From: Pseudomonas fluorescens
GTDB taxonomy: Bacteria > Pseudomonadota > Gammaproteobacteria > Pseudomonadales > Pseudomonadaceae
Direction of reading: 5' to 3'
DNA: 64,000 nt
Assembly (NCBI RefSeq): GCF_040448305.1
Contig: NZ_CP148752.1
Location: 124,001 to 188,000 of the forward strand
Made by a program: the position numbers and the translations under genes. The notes beneath the pieces are model-generated. The model searched no databases. It had not been told where the DNA came from and saw only the letters and a list, made by a program, of their open reading frames with translations. Of this stretch, positions 45,002 to 53,126 are shown one piece after another; position 1 is the stretch's first letter; each line of letters opens with the position of its first letter.

Positions 45002-46933
45002 ATGGATCGCCGGATGTCTGCCACCTATCGCGATGCCTTGCGCGCAGCGCTGCTCTATCTGTTGCTTTCTGTGGTTTGGATGCAGATCAGTGGCTATTTA
45101 TTAAACAGTTTCTTCGATAGCTCTGCCGAGCGACTGCGATGGCAACTGATCAACGGTTATGTTTGGGTGCTGTTCAGCGCCGGGTTGATCTTCATTGCCC
45201 GGGCGCGGTTGCTGCGGTGTCTGGGTATCGGCGCCCAACTGCGTGAGCGCGATGCCGACCGCATGCGCTTGCGCCAGGCGGCGGCCGTGTTCGACTGCAC
45301 CCGCGAAGGCGTGCTTGTCACCAACCGGGAAGGCGTGATCGTCCATGTAAACCGGGCATTCATGGAAATTACCGGTTACGGGTGTGGGGACGTGCTGGGG
45401 CAGCGGCCCAATCTGTTCAAGTCCGGGCGACATTCTCCTGAGTTCTATCAGGTGATGTTTGCCACGCTCGCCAGTGTCGGGGAATGGAGTGGGGAAATCT
45501 GGAACCGGCGCAAAAGCGGCGAGATTTACCCGCAATGGCAAACGATCCGCCTGATCCATGACGACTACGGCCGGCCGAGCCAATATGTGGCGGTGTTTTC
45601 CGACATCAGTGCAATCAAGAACTCCGAACACGAACTGAAGCACCTGGCGCACCACGATCCGCTGACCGACCTGCCGAACCGCCTGCTGTTCACCGACCGC
45701 GCCGAACAGGCCCTGGCCTCGGCACAGGTGCACAAACGTGGCTGTGCGCTGCTGATGATCGATCTCGATCACTTCAAGATGATCAACGACAGCCTCGGGC
45801 ATACCATCGGTGATCAGTTGCTCAAGGCTGTGGCCGGGCGCCTGGGCGCCATGTTCGGTCCGGGCATCACCCTGGCGCGGTTGGGCGGGGATGAGTTCGC
45901 CATACTCGCCGAAAGCTGTCCGCAACTGGTTCAGGCCGCTGCGTTGGCCCAGCGAATCATCGATGGTCTTAAAGAGCCGTTCCTTATTGATGGGCACCAG
46001 CTGCCCATCAACACCAGCATCGGCATCAGCCTGTTCCCCAGCGATGCGTTGAGCGTCGAGCAACTGCTGCGCAATGCCGACTCTGCACTGTTCAAGGCCA
46101 AGAGCACGGGGCGCAATGATTATGCCCTGTACACCGAAGAGCTGACGGCCCACGCCCAGCAACGGGTGGAGATCGCCTTCGAATTGCGCCGTGCCCTGGA
46201 CCGGCAAGAGCTGCGGGTCCATTACCAGCCGGTTCACGACCTCAAGACCAGCCGCCTGATTGGCGTCGAGGCGCTGGTGCGTTGGCAGCACCCGCAGCGG
46301 GGGCTGGTGTCGCCAGCGGAATTCATTCCGGTCGCCGAACGAACCGGTCTGATTGCTGAAATCGATGCCTGGGTCATGACGCAGGCATGTCGGCAGATGT
46401 GCCAGTGGCAGCAGGGCGGGGTGGTGCTGTCGTTCGTCGCGGTCAACGTGTCTTCGCGTCTGTTCGCCCGTCGAGAGCTGTATCAGCAGGTGGCGCAAAT
46501 CCTGCGCGAAACCGGGCTGGAGTCGGCGTTTCTGGAGCTGGAAGTCACCGAAAGCGCGGTGATGGAGGACCCGGAAGTCGCACTGGAACAAATGCATCGC
46601 CTGCGCGAGCTGGGTGTGCGCCTGGCCATCGACGACTTCGGCACGGGTTATTCATCGCTGCTGCGGCTCAAGCGCCTGCCGGTGCAAAAGTTGAAAATCG
46701 ACCAGGGCTTCGTCGCCGGATTACCGTGGGATGAGGACGATGCGGCGATTTCACGGGTGATCATCGCTCTGGCCCAGAGCATGGGCATGCAGGTGCATGC
46801 CGAGGGGATCGAGCAGGTCGAACAGGCTGCTTTCCTCCTCGGGCAGGGGTGTGATCTGGGGCAGGGCTATTGGTTCGGACGGCCGGTGCCGGCGGTGCAG
46901 CTCGATTGGATGCATGCGCCGGTGATTGGATAG
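45002..46933 (+). CDS. membrane PAS-GGDEF-EAL c-di-GMP enzyme
   Basis: 643-aa protein. Two N-terminal membrane helices (about 10-30 and 45-66) are followed by a PAS domain (about 90-210), a GGDEF domain with intact LGGDEFA and an EAL domain with intact VEALVRW, DDFGTGYSSL and IDQGFV. Both cyclase and phosphodiesterase motifs look usable, so the net activity cannot be read. Its place beside desA and oscA corresponds to PA0285 (PipA) of P. aeruginosa as I recall. AGGGA lies just before the ATG at 45002. Divergent from desA. Confidence 0.88.
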   Translation: MDRRMSATYRDALRAALLYLLLSVVWMQISGYLLNSFFDSSAERLRWQLINGYVWVLFSAGLIFIARARLLRCLGIGAQLRERDADRMRLRQAAAVFDCTREGVLVTNREGVIVHVNRAFMEITGYGCGDVLGQRPNLFKSGRHSPEFYQVMFATLASVGEWSGEIWNRRKSGEIYPQWQTIRLIHDDYGRPSQYVAVFSDISAIKNSEHELKHLAHHDPLTDLPNRLLFTDRAEQALASAQVHKRGCALLMIDLDHFKMINDSLGHTIGDQLLKAVAGRLGAMFGPGITLARLGGDEFAILAESCPQLVQAAALAQRIIDGLKEPFLIDGHQLPINTSIGISLFPSDALSVEQLLRNADSALFKAKSTGRNDYALYTEELTAHAQQRVEIAFELRRALDRQELRVHYQPVHDLKTSRLIGVEALVRWQHPQRGLVSPAEFIPVAERTGLIAEIDAWVMTQACRQMCQWQQGGVVLSFVAVNVSSRLFARRELYQQVAQILRETGLESAFLELEVTESAVMEDPEVALEQMHRLRELGVRLAIDDFGTGYSSLLRLKRLPVQKLKIDQGFVAGLPWDEDDAAISRVIIALAQSMGMQVHAEGIEQVEQAAFLLGQGCDLGQGYWFGRPVPAVQLDWMHAPVIG

Positions 46934-46940
46934 GCGCAAA

Positions 46941-47035
46941 CCCTGTGGGAGCGAGCTTGCTCGCGATAGCGGAATATCAGTCGACATTTCTGGTGACTGA
47001 CACTCCCTCTTCGCGAGCAAGCCCGCTCCCACAGG
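46941..47035. repeat. REP pair 8 (GTGGGAG-first type)
   Basis: Inverted REP copies at about 46941-46970 and 47009-47035. The spacer contains TCAGTCGACATTTC and GTGACTGACACTCCC, nearly shared with pair 9. Confidence 0.9.
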
Positions 47036-47112
47036 TTTTTTTGTGTGTCTGAAAAAGGGTGATTCACCTCAAACCCTTGTCCCTCCAGTTAATCTCTTAT
47101 GGTTATATAAAC

Positions 47113-47156
47113 ATTCTTAAATAGTCTTTTTAAGAATATCTGTGTCTCTCTAGTAT
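47113..47156 (+). promoter_or_regulatory. oscA promoter region with a 9-bp inverted repeat
   Basis: ATTCTTAAA (47113-47121) and TTTAAGAAT (47129-47137) are perfect arms around a 7-base spacer. TAGTAT at 47151-47156 could be the -10, which would put the repeat over a poor -35. This is the layout of an activator-dependent promoter; CysB is the obvious candidate for a sulfur gene. Confidence 0.5.
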
Positions 47157-47219
47157 TGCTCTCAAGCCGCAAGCAGTGCCGACACTGCGAGGCAACCTCT
47201 CAGTTGAAGGAGCAGCAAT

Positions 47220-47402
47220 ATGAGCGCATCCCTGCGTAGCGTCGACGGTCAAGACGAAGCCACCATCCTGCGTGAAATCCAGAGTGCCCTGCGCGATCTG
47301 CGCTTTGGTGCCGTGGAAATCACCGTGCACAACGCCCAGGTGGTGCAGATCGAACGCAAGGAAAAATTCCGTTTGCAGCAGCCGGGCAACAAGCCGGGCT
47401 GA
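47220..47402 (+). CDS. oscA: OscA, small DUF2292 protein for organosulfur use
   Basis: 60-aa protein with the YezD/DUF2292 fold signature LRDLRFGAVEITVHNAQVVQIERKEK. OscA, encoded just before sbp in pseudomonads, is known to be needed for growth on organosulfur compounds under oxidative (chromate) stress. AAGGAG lies eight bases before the ATG. sbp follows after 68 bases. Confidence 0.87.
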   Translation: MSASLRSVDGQDEATILREIQSALRDLRFGAVEITVHNAQVVQIERKEKFRLQQPGNKPG

Positions 47403-47470
47403 GGCGAATCAGGCAACGCGATATCCCATAAGAAAAAGCCAACAAACCAAGAATTCCAGGAGCTTTCACC

Positions 47471-48484
47471 ATGTCGTCGATTCGTCATTTTGCTTTGGCC
47501 GCCCTGGCCAGCGCCCTTTTTGCCGGTTCCGCCGTTGCCAAGGACTACGAGCTGCTCAACGTGTCGTACGACCCGACCCGCGAGCTGTATCAGGACTACA
47601 ACGCCGAGTTCATCAAGTTCTGGCAAAAGGACCACGCTGGTGACTCCGTGAAAATCCAGCAATCCCACGGCGGTTCGGGCAAGCAAGGCCGGGCGGTGAT
47701 CGATGGCCTGCGTGCCGACGTCGTGACCCTGGCCCTGGCCGGTGATATCGACGAAATCGCCAAGCTCGGCAAATCCCTGCCGGCCGACTGGCAAAAACGC
47801 CTGCCGGACGCCAGCACGCCTTACACCTCGACCATCGTGTTCCTGGTGCGCAAGGGCAACCCTAAAGGCATCAAGGACTGGGGCGACCTGGTCAAGAATG
47901 ACGTCTCGGTGATCACGCCGAACCCGAAAACCTCCGGCGGTGCGCGCTGGAACTTCCTCGCGGCGTGGGCCTATGGCCTGAAAGCCAATGGCGGCGACGA
48001 AGCCAAGGCCAAGGAATACGTACAGACCCTGTTCAAGCACGTGCCAGTGCTGGACACCGGCGCTCGCGGCTCGACCATTACCTTCGTCAACAACGGTCAG
48101 GGCGACGTATTGCTGGCCTGGGAAAACGAAGCCTTCCTGGCCCTGAAGGAAGAGGGCGGCGCCGACAAGTTCGACATCGTCGTGCCTTCGCTGTCGATTC
48201 TCGCCGAGCCACCGGTGGCGGTGGTCGACAAGAACGCCGAGAAAAAGGGCAACGAGCAGATCGCCGAAGCCTACCTCAAGCACCTGTACAGCCCGGCCGG
48301 CCAGGAAATCGCGGCGAAGAACTTCTATCGTCCACGTGACAAGGATGTGGCCGCCAAGTACGCCCAGCAGTTCCCAAAACTGGAACTGGTGAGCATCGAC
48401 AAGGACTTCGGCGGCTGGAAAACCGCACAGCCGAAATTCTTCAATGACGGGGGCGTGTTCGACCAGATCTACCAGGCGCAGTAA
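47471..48484 (+). CDS. sbp: Sbp, periplasmic sulfate-binding protein
   Basis: 337-aa binding protein with a signal peptide ending at AVAK (about residue 23) and the conserved family segments NVSYDPTRELY, QSHGGSGKQ, NPKTSGGARWN and NGQGDVLLAWENEA. It delivers sulfate to CysTWA. It is separated from cysT by 174 bases that hold a palindrome and a REP pair, which may allow more Sbp than permease to be made. Confidence 0.94.
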   Translation: MSSIRHFALAALASALFAGSAVAKDYELLNVSYDPTRELYQDYNAEFIKFWQKDHAGDSVKIQQSHGGSGKQGRAVIDGLRADVVTLALAGDIDEIAKLGKSLPADWQKRLPDASTPYTSTIVFLVRKGNPKGIKDWGDLVKNDVSVITPNPKTSGGARWNFLAAWAYGLKANGGDEAKAKEYVQTLFKHVPVLDTGARGSTITFVNNGQGDVLLAWENEAFLALKEEGGADKFDIVVPSLSILAEPPVAVVDKNAEKKGNEQIAEAYLKHLYSPAGQEIAAKNFYRPRDKDVAAKYAQQFPKLELVSIDKDFGGWKTAQPKFFNDGGVFDQIYQAQ

Positions 48485-48503
48485 TCTTAAATAGCCATCA
48501 ACG

Positions 48504-48523
48504 AGCACCCATGCATGGGTGCT
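48504..48523. promoter_or_regulatory. 20-bp perfect palindrome after sbp
   Basis: AGCACCCATGCATGGGTGCT is fully self-complementary and begins 20 bases after the sbp stop. No T-run follows, so it is not a classical terminator. It may protect the sbp mRNA end or be a protein site. Confidence 0.65.
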
Positions 48524-48527
48524 TAAC

Positions 48528-48620
48528 CTGTGGGAGCGAGCCTGCTCGCGAAGGCGGTGTTTCAGTCGACAGGGATGTTGACGGGTACTCCCCTTTCGCG
48601 AGCAGGCTCGCTCCCACAGG
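48528..48620. repeat. REP pair 9 inside the sbp-cysTWA operon
   Basis: Inverted REP copies at 48528-48555 and 48594-48620 (GTGGGAG-first type). The spacer TTCAGTCGACAGGGATG resembles pair 8. It lies between co-directional genes of one transport system. Confidence 0.9.
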
Positions 48621-48658
48621 GATGGTTTTAGCGGAACGCTTTTTAACCAAGGACTTTT

Positions 48659-49477
48659 ATGTCGCGTCGTATCTCCCCCGTCATACCCGGCTTCGGGCTG
48701 ACGCTGGGCTACACCTTGGTGTACCTCAGCCTGATTGTGCTCATACCACTGGCGGCGATGTTCGTGCATGCCGCTCAACTCACCTGGGATCAGTTCTGGG
48801 CAATCATCTCGGCGCCACGGGTGCTGGCCGCATTGAAGCTCAGTTTCGGCACCGCCCTGTGTGCCGCGATCATCAACGGCATCATCGGCACGCTGCTGGC
48901 CTGGGTATTAGTGCGCTATACCTTCCCTGGACGAAAAGTGATCGATGCCATGATCGACCTGCCGTTCGCATTGCCCACGGCGGTTGCCGGTATTGCACTG
49001 ACGGCGTTGTACACCCCTACCGGTCTGGTGGGTCAATTTGCAGCGGATCTGGGTTTCAAGATCGCCTACACCCCCTTGGGCATCACCCTTGCCCTCACTT
49101 TCGTGACACTTCCATTCGTAGTACGTACCGTACAGCCAGTATTGGCGGATATTCCTCGTGAGGTGGAAGAAGCTGCAGCGTGCCTGGGTGCAAAACCGTT
49201 GCAGGTTTTCCGCCATATCCTGCTGCCGGCACTGCTTCCGGCATGGCTTACCGGTTTCGCTTTGGCCTTTGCCCGCGGGGTCGGCGAGTACGGTTCGGTG
49301 ATTTTCATCGCTGGCAACATGCCGATGAAAACCGAGATTCTGCCGCTGCTGATCATGGTCAAGCTCGACCAATACGATTACACCGGCGCTACCTCCATCG
49401 GTGTACTGATGCTGGTGGTTTCCTTTGTCCTGTTGCTGCTGATCAACTTGTTGCAGCGGCGCATCGAAACCCCATAA
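48659..49477 (+). CDS. cysT: CysT (CysU), sulfate ABC transporter permease
   Basis: 272-aa permease with six membrane helices and the EAA loop EEAAACLGAKPLQVFRHILLP. It forms the sulfate/thiosulfate channel with CysW. AAGGA precedes the ATG. cysW follows after 12 bases. Confidence 0.94.
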   Translation: MSRRISPVIPGFGLTLGYTLVYLSLIVLIPLAAMFVHAAQLTWDQFWAIISAPRVLAALKLSFGTALCAAIINGIIGTLLAWVLVRYTFPGRKVIDAMIDLPFALPTAVAGIALTALYTPTGLVGQFAADLGFKIAYTPLGITLALTFVTLPFVVRTVQPVLADIPREVEEAAACLGAKPLQVFRHILLPALLPAWLTGFALAFARGVGEYGSVIFIAGNMPMKTEILPLLIMVKLDQYDYTGATSIGVLMLVVSFVLLLLINLLQRRIETP

Positions 49478-49489
49478 GGAGGCGCACCC

Positions 49490-50359
49490 ATGTCCCAATC
49501 GTCTATTGCTGCCGCTTCCTCGAACGCTGCCCGCCGTGGCAGTGCGACTTCGCGGCGAATCCTGATCGGCCTTGGCTGGCTGATTTTTGCGCTGTTCCTG
49601 TTGCTGCCGCTGTTCATCGTGGTGTCCCAAGGGCTGAAGCTCGGCCTCGGGGCGTTTTTCACCGCGATCTTTGAGCCGGACGCGCTGTCGGCACTGAAGC
49701 TCACGGTCATCGCCGTACTGATTTCGGTGCCGCTGAACCTGGTGTTCGGCGTCAGTGCTGCGTGGTGCGTGAGCAAGTACTCGTTCCGCGGCAAGAGCAT
49801 GCTGGTGACACTGATCGACCTGCCGTTCTCGGTGTCGCCGGTGATCGCGGGTCTGGTCTATGTGTTGATGTTCGGCGCCCAGGGCCTGTTCGGCCCATGG
49901 CTTTCGGACCACGACATCCAGATCGTCTTCGCCCTGCCGGGTATCGTGCTCGCGACGATCTTCGTCACCGTGCCGTTCGTGGCCCGTGAACTGATCCCGC
50001 TGATGCAGGAACAAGGCACTCAGGAAGAGGAGGCCGCGCGCCTGCTCGGGGCCAACGGCTGGCAGATGTTCTGGCACGTCACCGTGCCCAACATCAAATG
50101 GGGCCTGATCTACGGCGTGGTGTTGTGTACCGCGCGGGCCATGGGGGAATTCGGTGCGGTGTCGGTGGTTTCCGGGCACATTCGAGGGGTGACCAACACC
50201 CTGCCGTTGCACGTCGAGATCCTCTACAACGAATACAACCACGTGGCCGCGTTCGCCGTGGCGAGCCTGTTGCTGATCCTGGCGCTCTTCATCCTGCTGC
50301 TCAAGCAGTGGAGCGAAAACCGTATTAACCGCCTGCGCGCCAGCGCCGCGGAGGAATAA
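49490..50359 (+). CDS. cysW: CysW, sulfate ABC transporter permease
   Basis: 289-aa permease with the EAA loop EEEAARLLGANGWQMFWHVTVP and about six membrane helices after a Ser/Ala-rich cytoplasmic N-terminus. AAGGAGG lies before the ATG. cysA begins three bases after its stop. Confidence 0.94.
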   Translation: MSQSSIAAASSNAARRGSATSRRILIGLGWLIFALFLLLPLFIVVSQGLKLGLGAFFTAIFEPDALSALKLTVIAVLISVPLNLVFGVSAAWCVSKYSFRGKSMLVTLIDLPFSVSPVIAGLVYVLMFGAQGLFGPWLSDHDIQIVFALPGIVLATIFVTVPFVARELIPLMQEQGTQEEEAARLLGANGWQMFWHVTVPNIKWGLIYGVVLCTARAMGEFGAVSVVSGHIRGVTNTLPLHVEILYNEYNHVAAFAVASLLLILALFILLLKQWSENRINRLRASAAEE

Positions 50360-50362
50360 TTC

Positions 50363-51352
50363 ATGTCGATCGAAGTGCGTAACGTCAGCAAGAATTTCAA
50401 CGCGTTCAAGGCGCTGGACAACATCAGCCTGGACATCCAGAGCGGCGAACTCGTCGCGTTGCTCGGCCCGTCGGGCTGCGGCAAGACCACGCTGCTGCGG
50501 ATCATCGCCGGCCTGGAGACCCCGGACCGGGGCAACATCGTGTTCCACGGTGAAGACGTTTCCGGCCACGACGTGCGTGATCGCAACGTCGGTTTCGTGT
50601 TCCAGCACTACGCCCTGTTCCGCCACATGACGGTGTTCGACAACGTCGCGTTCGGCCTGCGCATGAAGCCGAAAAACCAGCGCCCGAGCGAAAGCCAGAT
50701 CGCAACCAAGGTTCACGAACTGTTGAACATGGTGCAACTGGACTGGTTGTCGGATCGCTATCCGGAACAACTCTCCGGCGGTCAGCGCCAGCGCATTGCC
50801 CTGGCCCGAGCGCTGGCGGTGGAGCCGAAAGTGCTGCTGCTCGACGAACCCTTCGGCGCCCTCGACGCCAAGGTCCGTAAAGAGCTGCGCCGCTGGTTGG
50901 CGCGCCTGCACGAAGACATCAACCTGACCTCGGTGTTCGTGACCCACGACCAGGAAGAAGCGATGGAAGTCGCCGACCGCATCGTGGTGATGAACAAGGG
51001 TGTGATCGAGCAGATCGGTTCACCGGGTGACGTCTACGAAAACCCGGCCAGCGATTTCGTCTATCACTTCCTCGGTGATTCGAACCGACTGCACCTGGGC
51101 GAAGACAGGCACGTGCTGTTCCGCCCGCACGAGGTGTCGCTGTCGCGCCATGAGCTGGAAGATCACCACGCAGCGGAAGTGCGCGATATTCGTCCGCTGG
51201 GCGCGACGACGCGGGTGACGTTGAAGGTCGAAGGACAGAGCGATCTGATCGAAGCTGAAGTGGTCAAGGATCACGACAGCCTGGTTGGTTTGGCAAAAGG
51301 CGAGACGTTGTTTTTCAAGCCGAAGGTCTGGCAGAAGGTTGCGAATATTTAA
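50363..51352 (+). CDS. cysA: CysA, sulfate ABC transporter ATPase
   Basis: 329-aa ATPase with Walker A GPSGCGKTT, signature LSGGQRQR, Walker B VLLLDEPFGALD and switch histidine VTHDQEEA, followed by a C-terminal TOBE-like regulatory part (about 240-329). GGAGG precedes the ATG. Last gene of the sulfate uptake operon; a REP pair follows. Confidence 0.95.
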   Translation: MSIEVRNVSKNFNAFKALDNISLDIQSGELVALLGPSGCGKTTLLRIIAGLETPDRGNIVFHGEDVSGHDVRDRNVGFVFQHYALFRHMTVFDNVAFGLRMKPKNQRPSESQIATKVHELLNMVQLDWLSDRYPEQLSGGQRQRIALARALAVEPKVLLLDEPFGALDAKVRKELRRWLARLHEDINLTSVFVTHDQEEAMEVADRIVVMNKGVIEQIGSPGDVYENPASDFVYHFLGDSNRLHLGEDRHVLFRPHEVSLSRHELEDHHAAEVRDIRPLGATTRVTLKVEGQSDLIEAEVVKDHDSLVGLAKGETLFFKPKVWQKVANI

Positions 51353-51375
51353 AATCAAAAGCTTCGTCGGATCGC

Positions 51376-51469
51376 CGCCCGGAGCAAGCTCGCTCCCACA
51401 GGTTTCGGGGTGTTCACAACTTTTGTGTTCAACGCCAATCCACTGTGGGAGCGGGCTTGCTCGCGAATG
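51376..51469. repeat. REP pair 10 (CGCGAG-first, left copy decayed)
   Basis: Left copy at 51376-51402 has lost the CGCGA end (CCCGGAGCAAGCTCGCTCCC). The right copy at 51443-51469 is intact. The spacer contains GTTCACAACTTTTGTGTTCAA, close to that of pair 11. Confidence 0.85.
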
Positions 51470-51473
51470 CGAT

Positions 51474-51992
51474 CTAAACAGCGGCACGCTTCGGATTGAC
51501 CCGCACCCTACCCGCCCGCGCCTCGATCTGCTCTTTGAGCTCATGCCGCATCCCCAGCATGAACGCCAACTCGGCCACCACGAACAACGGCCCGACAATC
51601 AACCCGGTCACGTCATCGACAAATGCCGGTTTGCGTCCTTCGTAGTGATGGCCGACAAACTGGATCGCCCAGCCGATCACGAACATCGCCACGCCACTGC
51701 CCAGCCAGACCAGCGTGCTTTGTTGCGCCAGCACCTGACCTGCCCAGACACACAGCCCGAGCAACACCGTCATCAGCACCCCAAGGCGCAGTTCAAGGCG
51801 CAGGTAAAACCACGCTGAGGCCAGTGACACCAGCACCGCCGGCGAAAGCCAGCCCCCGGCCCACTGCGGACGTGACAGCAGCACGGCCACGGCCACCACG
51901 ATCAGCGGAATGCCGATAAAGTGCGAGGCGATGTTGCGCGGGTCACGGTGGTAGGCGGCGTATTGACTGAGGTGGTCGACGAGGCTTTTCAT
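51474..51992 (-). CDS. Mpo1-like (DUF962) membrane protein
   Basis: 172-aa protein starting MKSLVDHLSQYAAYHRDPRN. Four membrane segments and conserved histidines in YHRDPRN..HFIGIP and QFVGHHYEGRKPAF fit the Mpo1/YGL010w family, whose yeast member is an iron-dependent dioxygenase of 2-hydroxy fatty acids. AGGAGA precedes the ATG. Convergent with cysA. Activity in bacteria is unproven. Confidence 0.85.
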   Translation of the reverse strand: MKSLVDHLSQYAAYHRDPRNIASHFIGIPLIVVAVAVLLSRPQWAGGWLSPAVLVSLASAWFYLRLELRLGVLMTVLLGLCVWAGQVLAQQSTLVWLGSGVAMFVIGWAIQFVGHHYEGRKPAFVDDVTGLIVGPLFVVAELAFMLGMRHELKEQIEARAGRVRVNPKRAAV

Positions 51993-52075
51993 TGTTGTTC
52001 TCCTGTGGGGTGATTGATCATGCCCCGGGGCCACTTCCCGCTCTGTCAGCCAGGCGACAATCTTTAGGAGTTTTC

Positions 52076-52762
52076 ATGGATATGCAGGTCTGGCGTCCAC
52101 GCCTGATGAGCGGTCAGTGGTTCAGCCATTTACCTGTTTCCCTACAGGATAGCCTGCTGTCGGCGGCCAGGCTGCGGCGGCTGTCGCCGGGCCAGCGGCT
52201 GTTCAAGCGTGGCGATCCACCCTGCGGCCTGTACGCGGTGCTTGAAGGCGCGGTGCGCGTCGGTGCCGTGAGCGAGCAGGGCAAGGAAGCGTTGCTGAGC
52301 CTGGTGGAGCCGCCGCACTGGTTCGGCGAAATCTGCCTGTTCGATGGCCAGCCACGCACCCACGATGCGTACGGCGTGGGCCAGTGCACGCTGCTGCACA
52401 TTCCCCAGAACACCTTGCTGGCGCTGCTAAACGAGCATCCGCAGCATTGGCGACAACTGGCCTTGCTGATGAGCCAGAAACTGCGCATGACCTTCATCAA
52501 CCTCGAACAACTGAGCCTGTTGCCGGCCCCGGCAAGGTTGGCGCATCGCTTGCTGATGATCGCTGAAGGCTATGGCGAGACCGCTCCCCCGCGTCGCGTC
52601 CTGCAACTGCCCCAGGAACAGTTGGCGTCGATGCTGTCGCTGTCGCGCCAGACCACCAACCAGATCCTCAAGGAGTTGCAGGGGCAAGGGATTATCGGGC
52701 TGAGTTACGGCGAAATTGAAATCATCGATGCCGAGCGGTTGCGGTTGTTGGCGTTGGTTTGA
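52076..52762 (+). CDS. Crp/Fnr-family transcriptional regulator
   Basis: 228-aa regulator. The cyclic-nucleotide-binding-like domain (about 20-140) includes GDPPCGLYAVLEGAVRVG and GEICLFDGQPRTHDA. A C-terminal helix-turn-helix follows (QEQLASMLSLSRQTTNQILKEL). There is no N-terminal cysteine cluster of the Fnr type. TAGGAG precedes the ATG. Divergent from the Mpo1-like gene with 83 bases between starts; targets are unknown. Confidence 0.88.
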   Translation: MDMQVWRPRLMSGQWFSHLPVSLQDSLLSAARLRRLSPGQRLFKRGDPPCGLYAVLEGAVRVGAVSEQGKEALLSLVEPPHWFGEICLFDGQPRTHDAYGVGQCTLLHIPQNTLLALLNEHPQHWRQLALLMSQKLRMTFINLEQLSLLPAPARLAHRLLMIAEGYGETAPPRRVLQLPQEQLASMLSLSRQTTNQILKELQGQGIIGLSYGEIEIIDAERLRLLALV

Positions 52763-52817
52763 TGCCAGGTAGGGGCGTCGTCAAATGTAGCTGGACTTCA
52801 GTCTCTAACTGCACTAA

Positions 52818-52859
52818 ATACAATGCATAATCATTAATTTGATAAATTATGCACTGTAT
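52818..52859. promoter_or_regulatory. hipBA operator inverted repeat
   Basis: ATACAATGCATAAT (52818-52831) and ATTATGCACTGTAT (52846-52859) are 14-bp arms with one mismatch and a 14-base spacer, just before the HipB start. Probable autoregulatory site. A third partial copy, GTATACGATGCATGG, follows at 52855. Confidence 0.7.
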
Positions 52860-52877
52860 ACGATGCATGGTGGTGAA

Positions 52878-53126
52878 ATGGAAAACCTTGGCAAGCTGAT
52901 CCGAACCTTACGCAAGGAAAGAAAACTCTCCCAGCAGGCATTGGCACAGCAATACGGAATGAGCCGGGCGACGATCTCCGGCATCGAAAACAACACCCTC
53001 TCCGAAATTGGTCTGCGCAAGGTCGAGGCGATCCTAAATGGCTTCGGTTATGAGCTGACTGCCGTGCCGCGACAGACGAAGCGGCCGACGCTGGACACCC
53101 TGAAAAAGGTGGATTTCCATGGATGA
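52878..53126 (+). CDS. hipB: HipB-like helix-turn-helix antitoxin
   Basis: 82-aa protein MENLGKLIRTLRKERKLSQQ with an XRE helix-turn-helix (LSQQALAQQYGMSRATISGIEN). GGTGG lies just upstream of the ATG at 52878; an ATG at 52863 is the alternative. It overlaps hipA by eight bases. Expected to bind the inverted repeat upstream and to neutralise HipA. Confidence 0.88.
   Translation: MENLGKLIRTLRKERKLSQQALAQQYGMSRATISGIENNTLSEIGLRKVEAILNGFGYELTAVPRQTKRPTLDTLKKVDFHG

Noticed and set aside
47249..48778. 509-aa minus-strand frame opposite sbp
   Set aside because: Shadow frame that passes through oscA, sbp and a REP pair.
48908..50947. 679-aa minus-strand frame opposite cysT, cysW and cysA
   Set aside because: Antisense shadow crossing three well-identified genes; its composition is His/Gln/Arg-rich as expected for reverse-strand translation.
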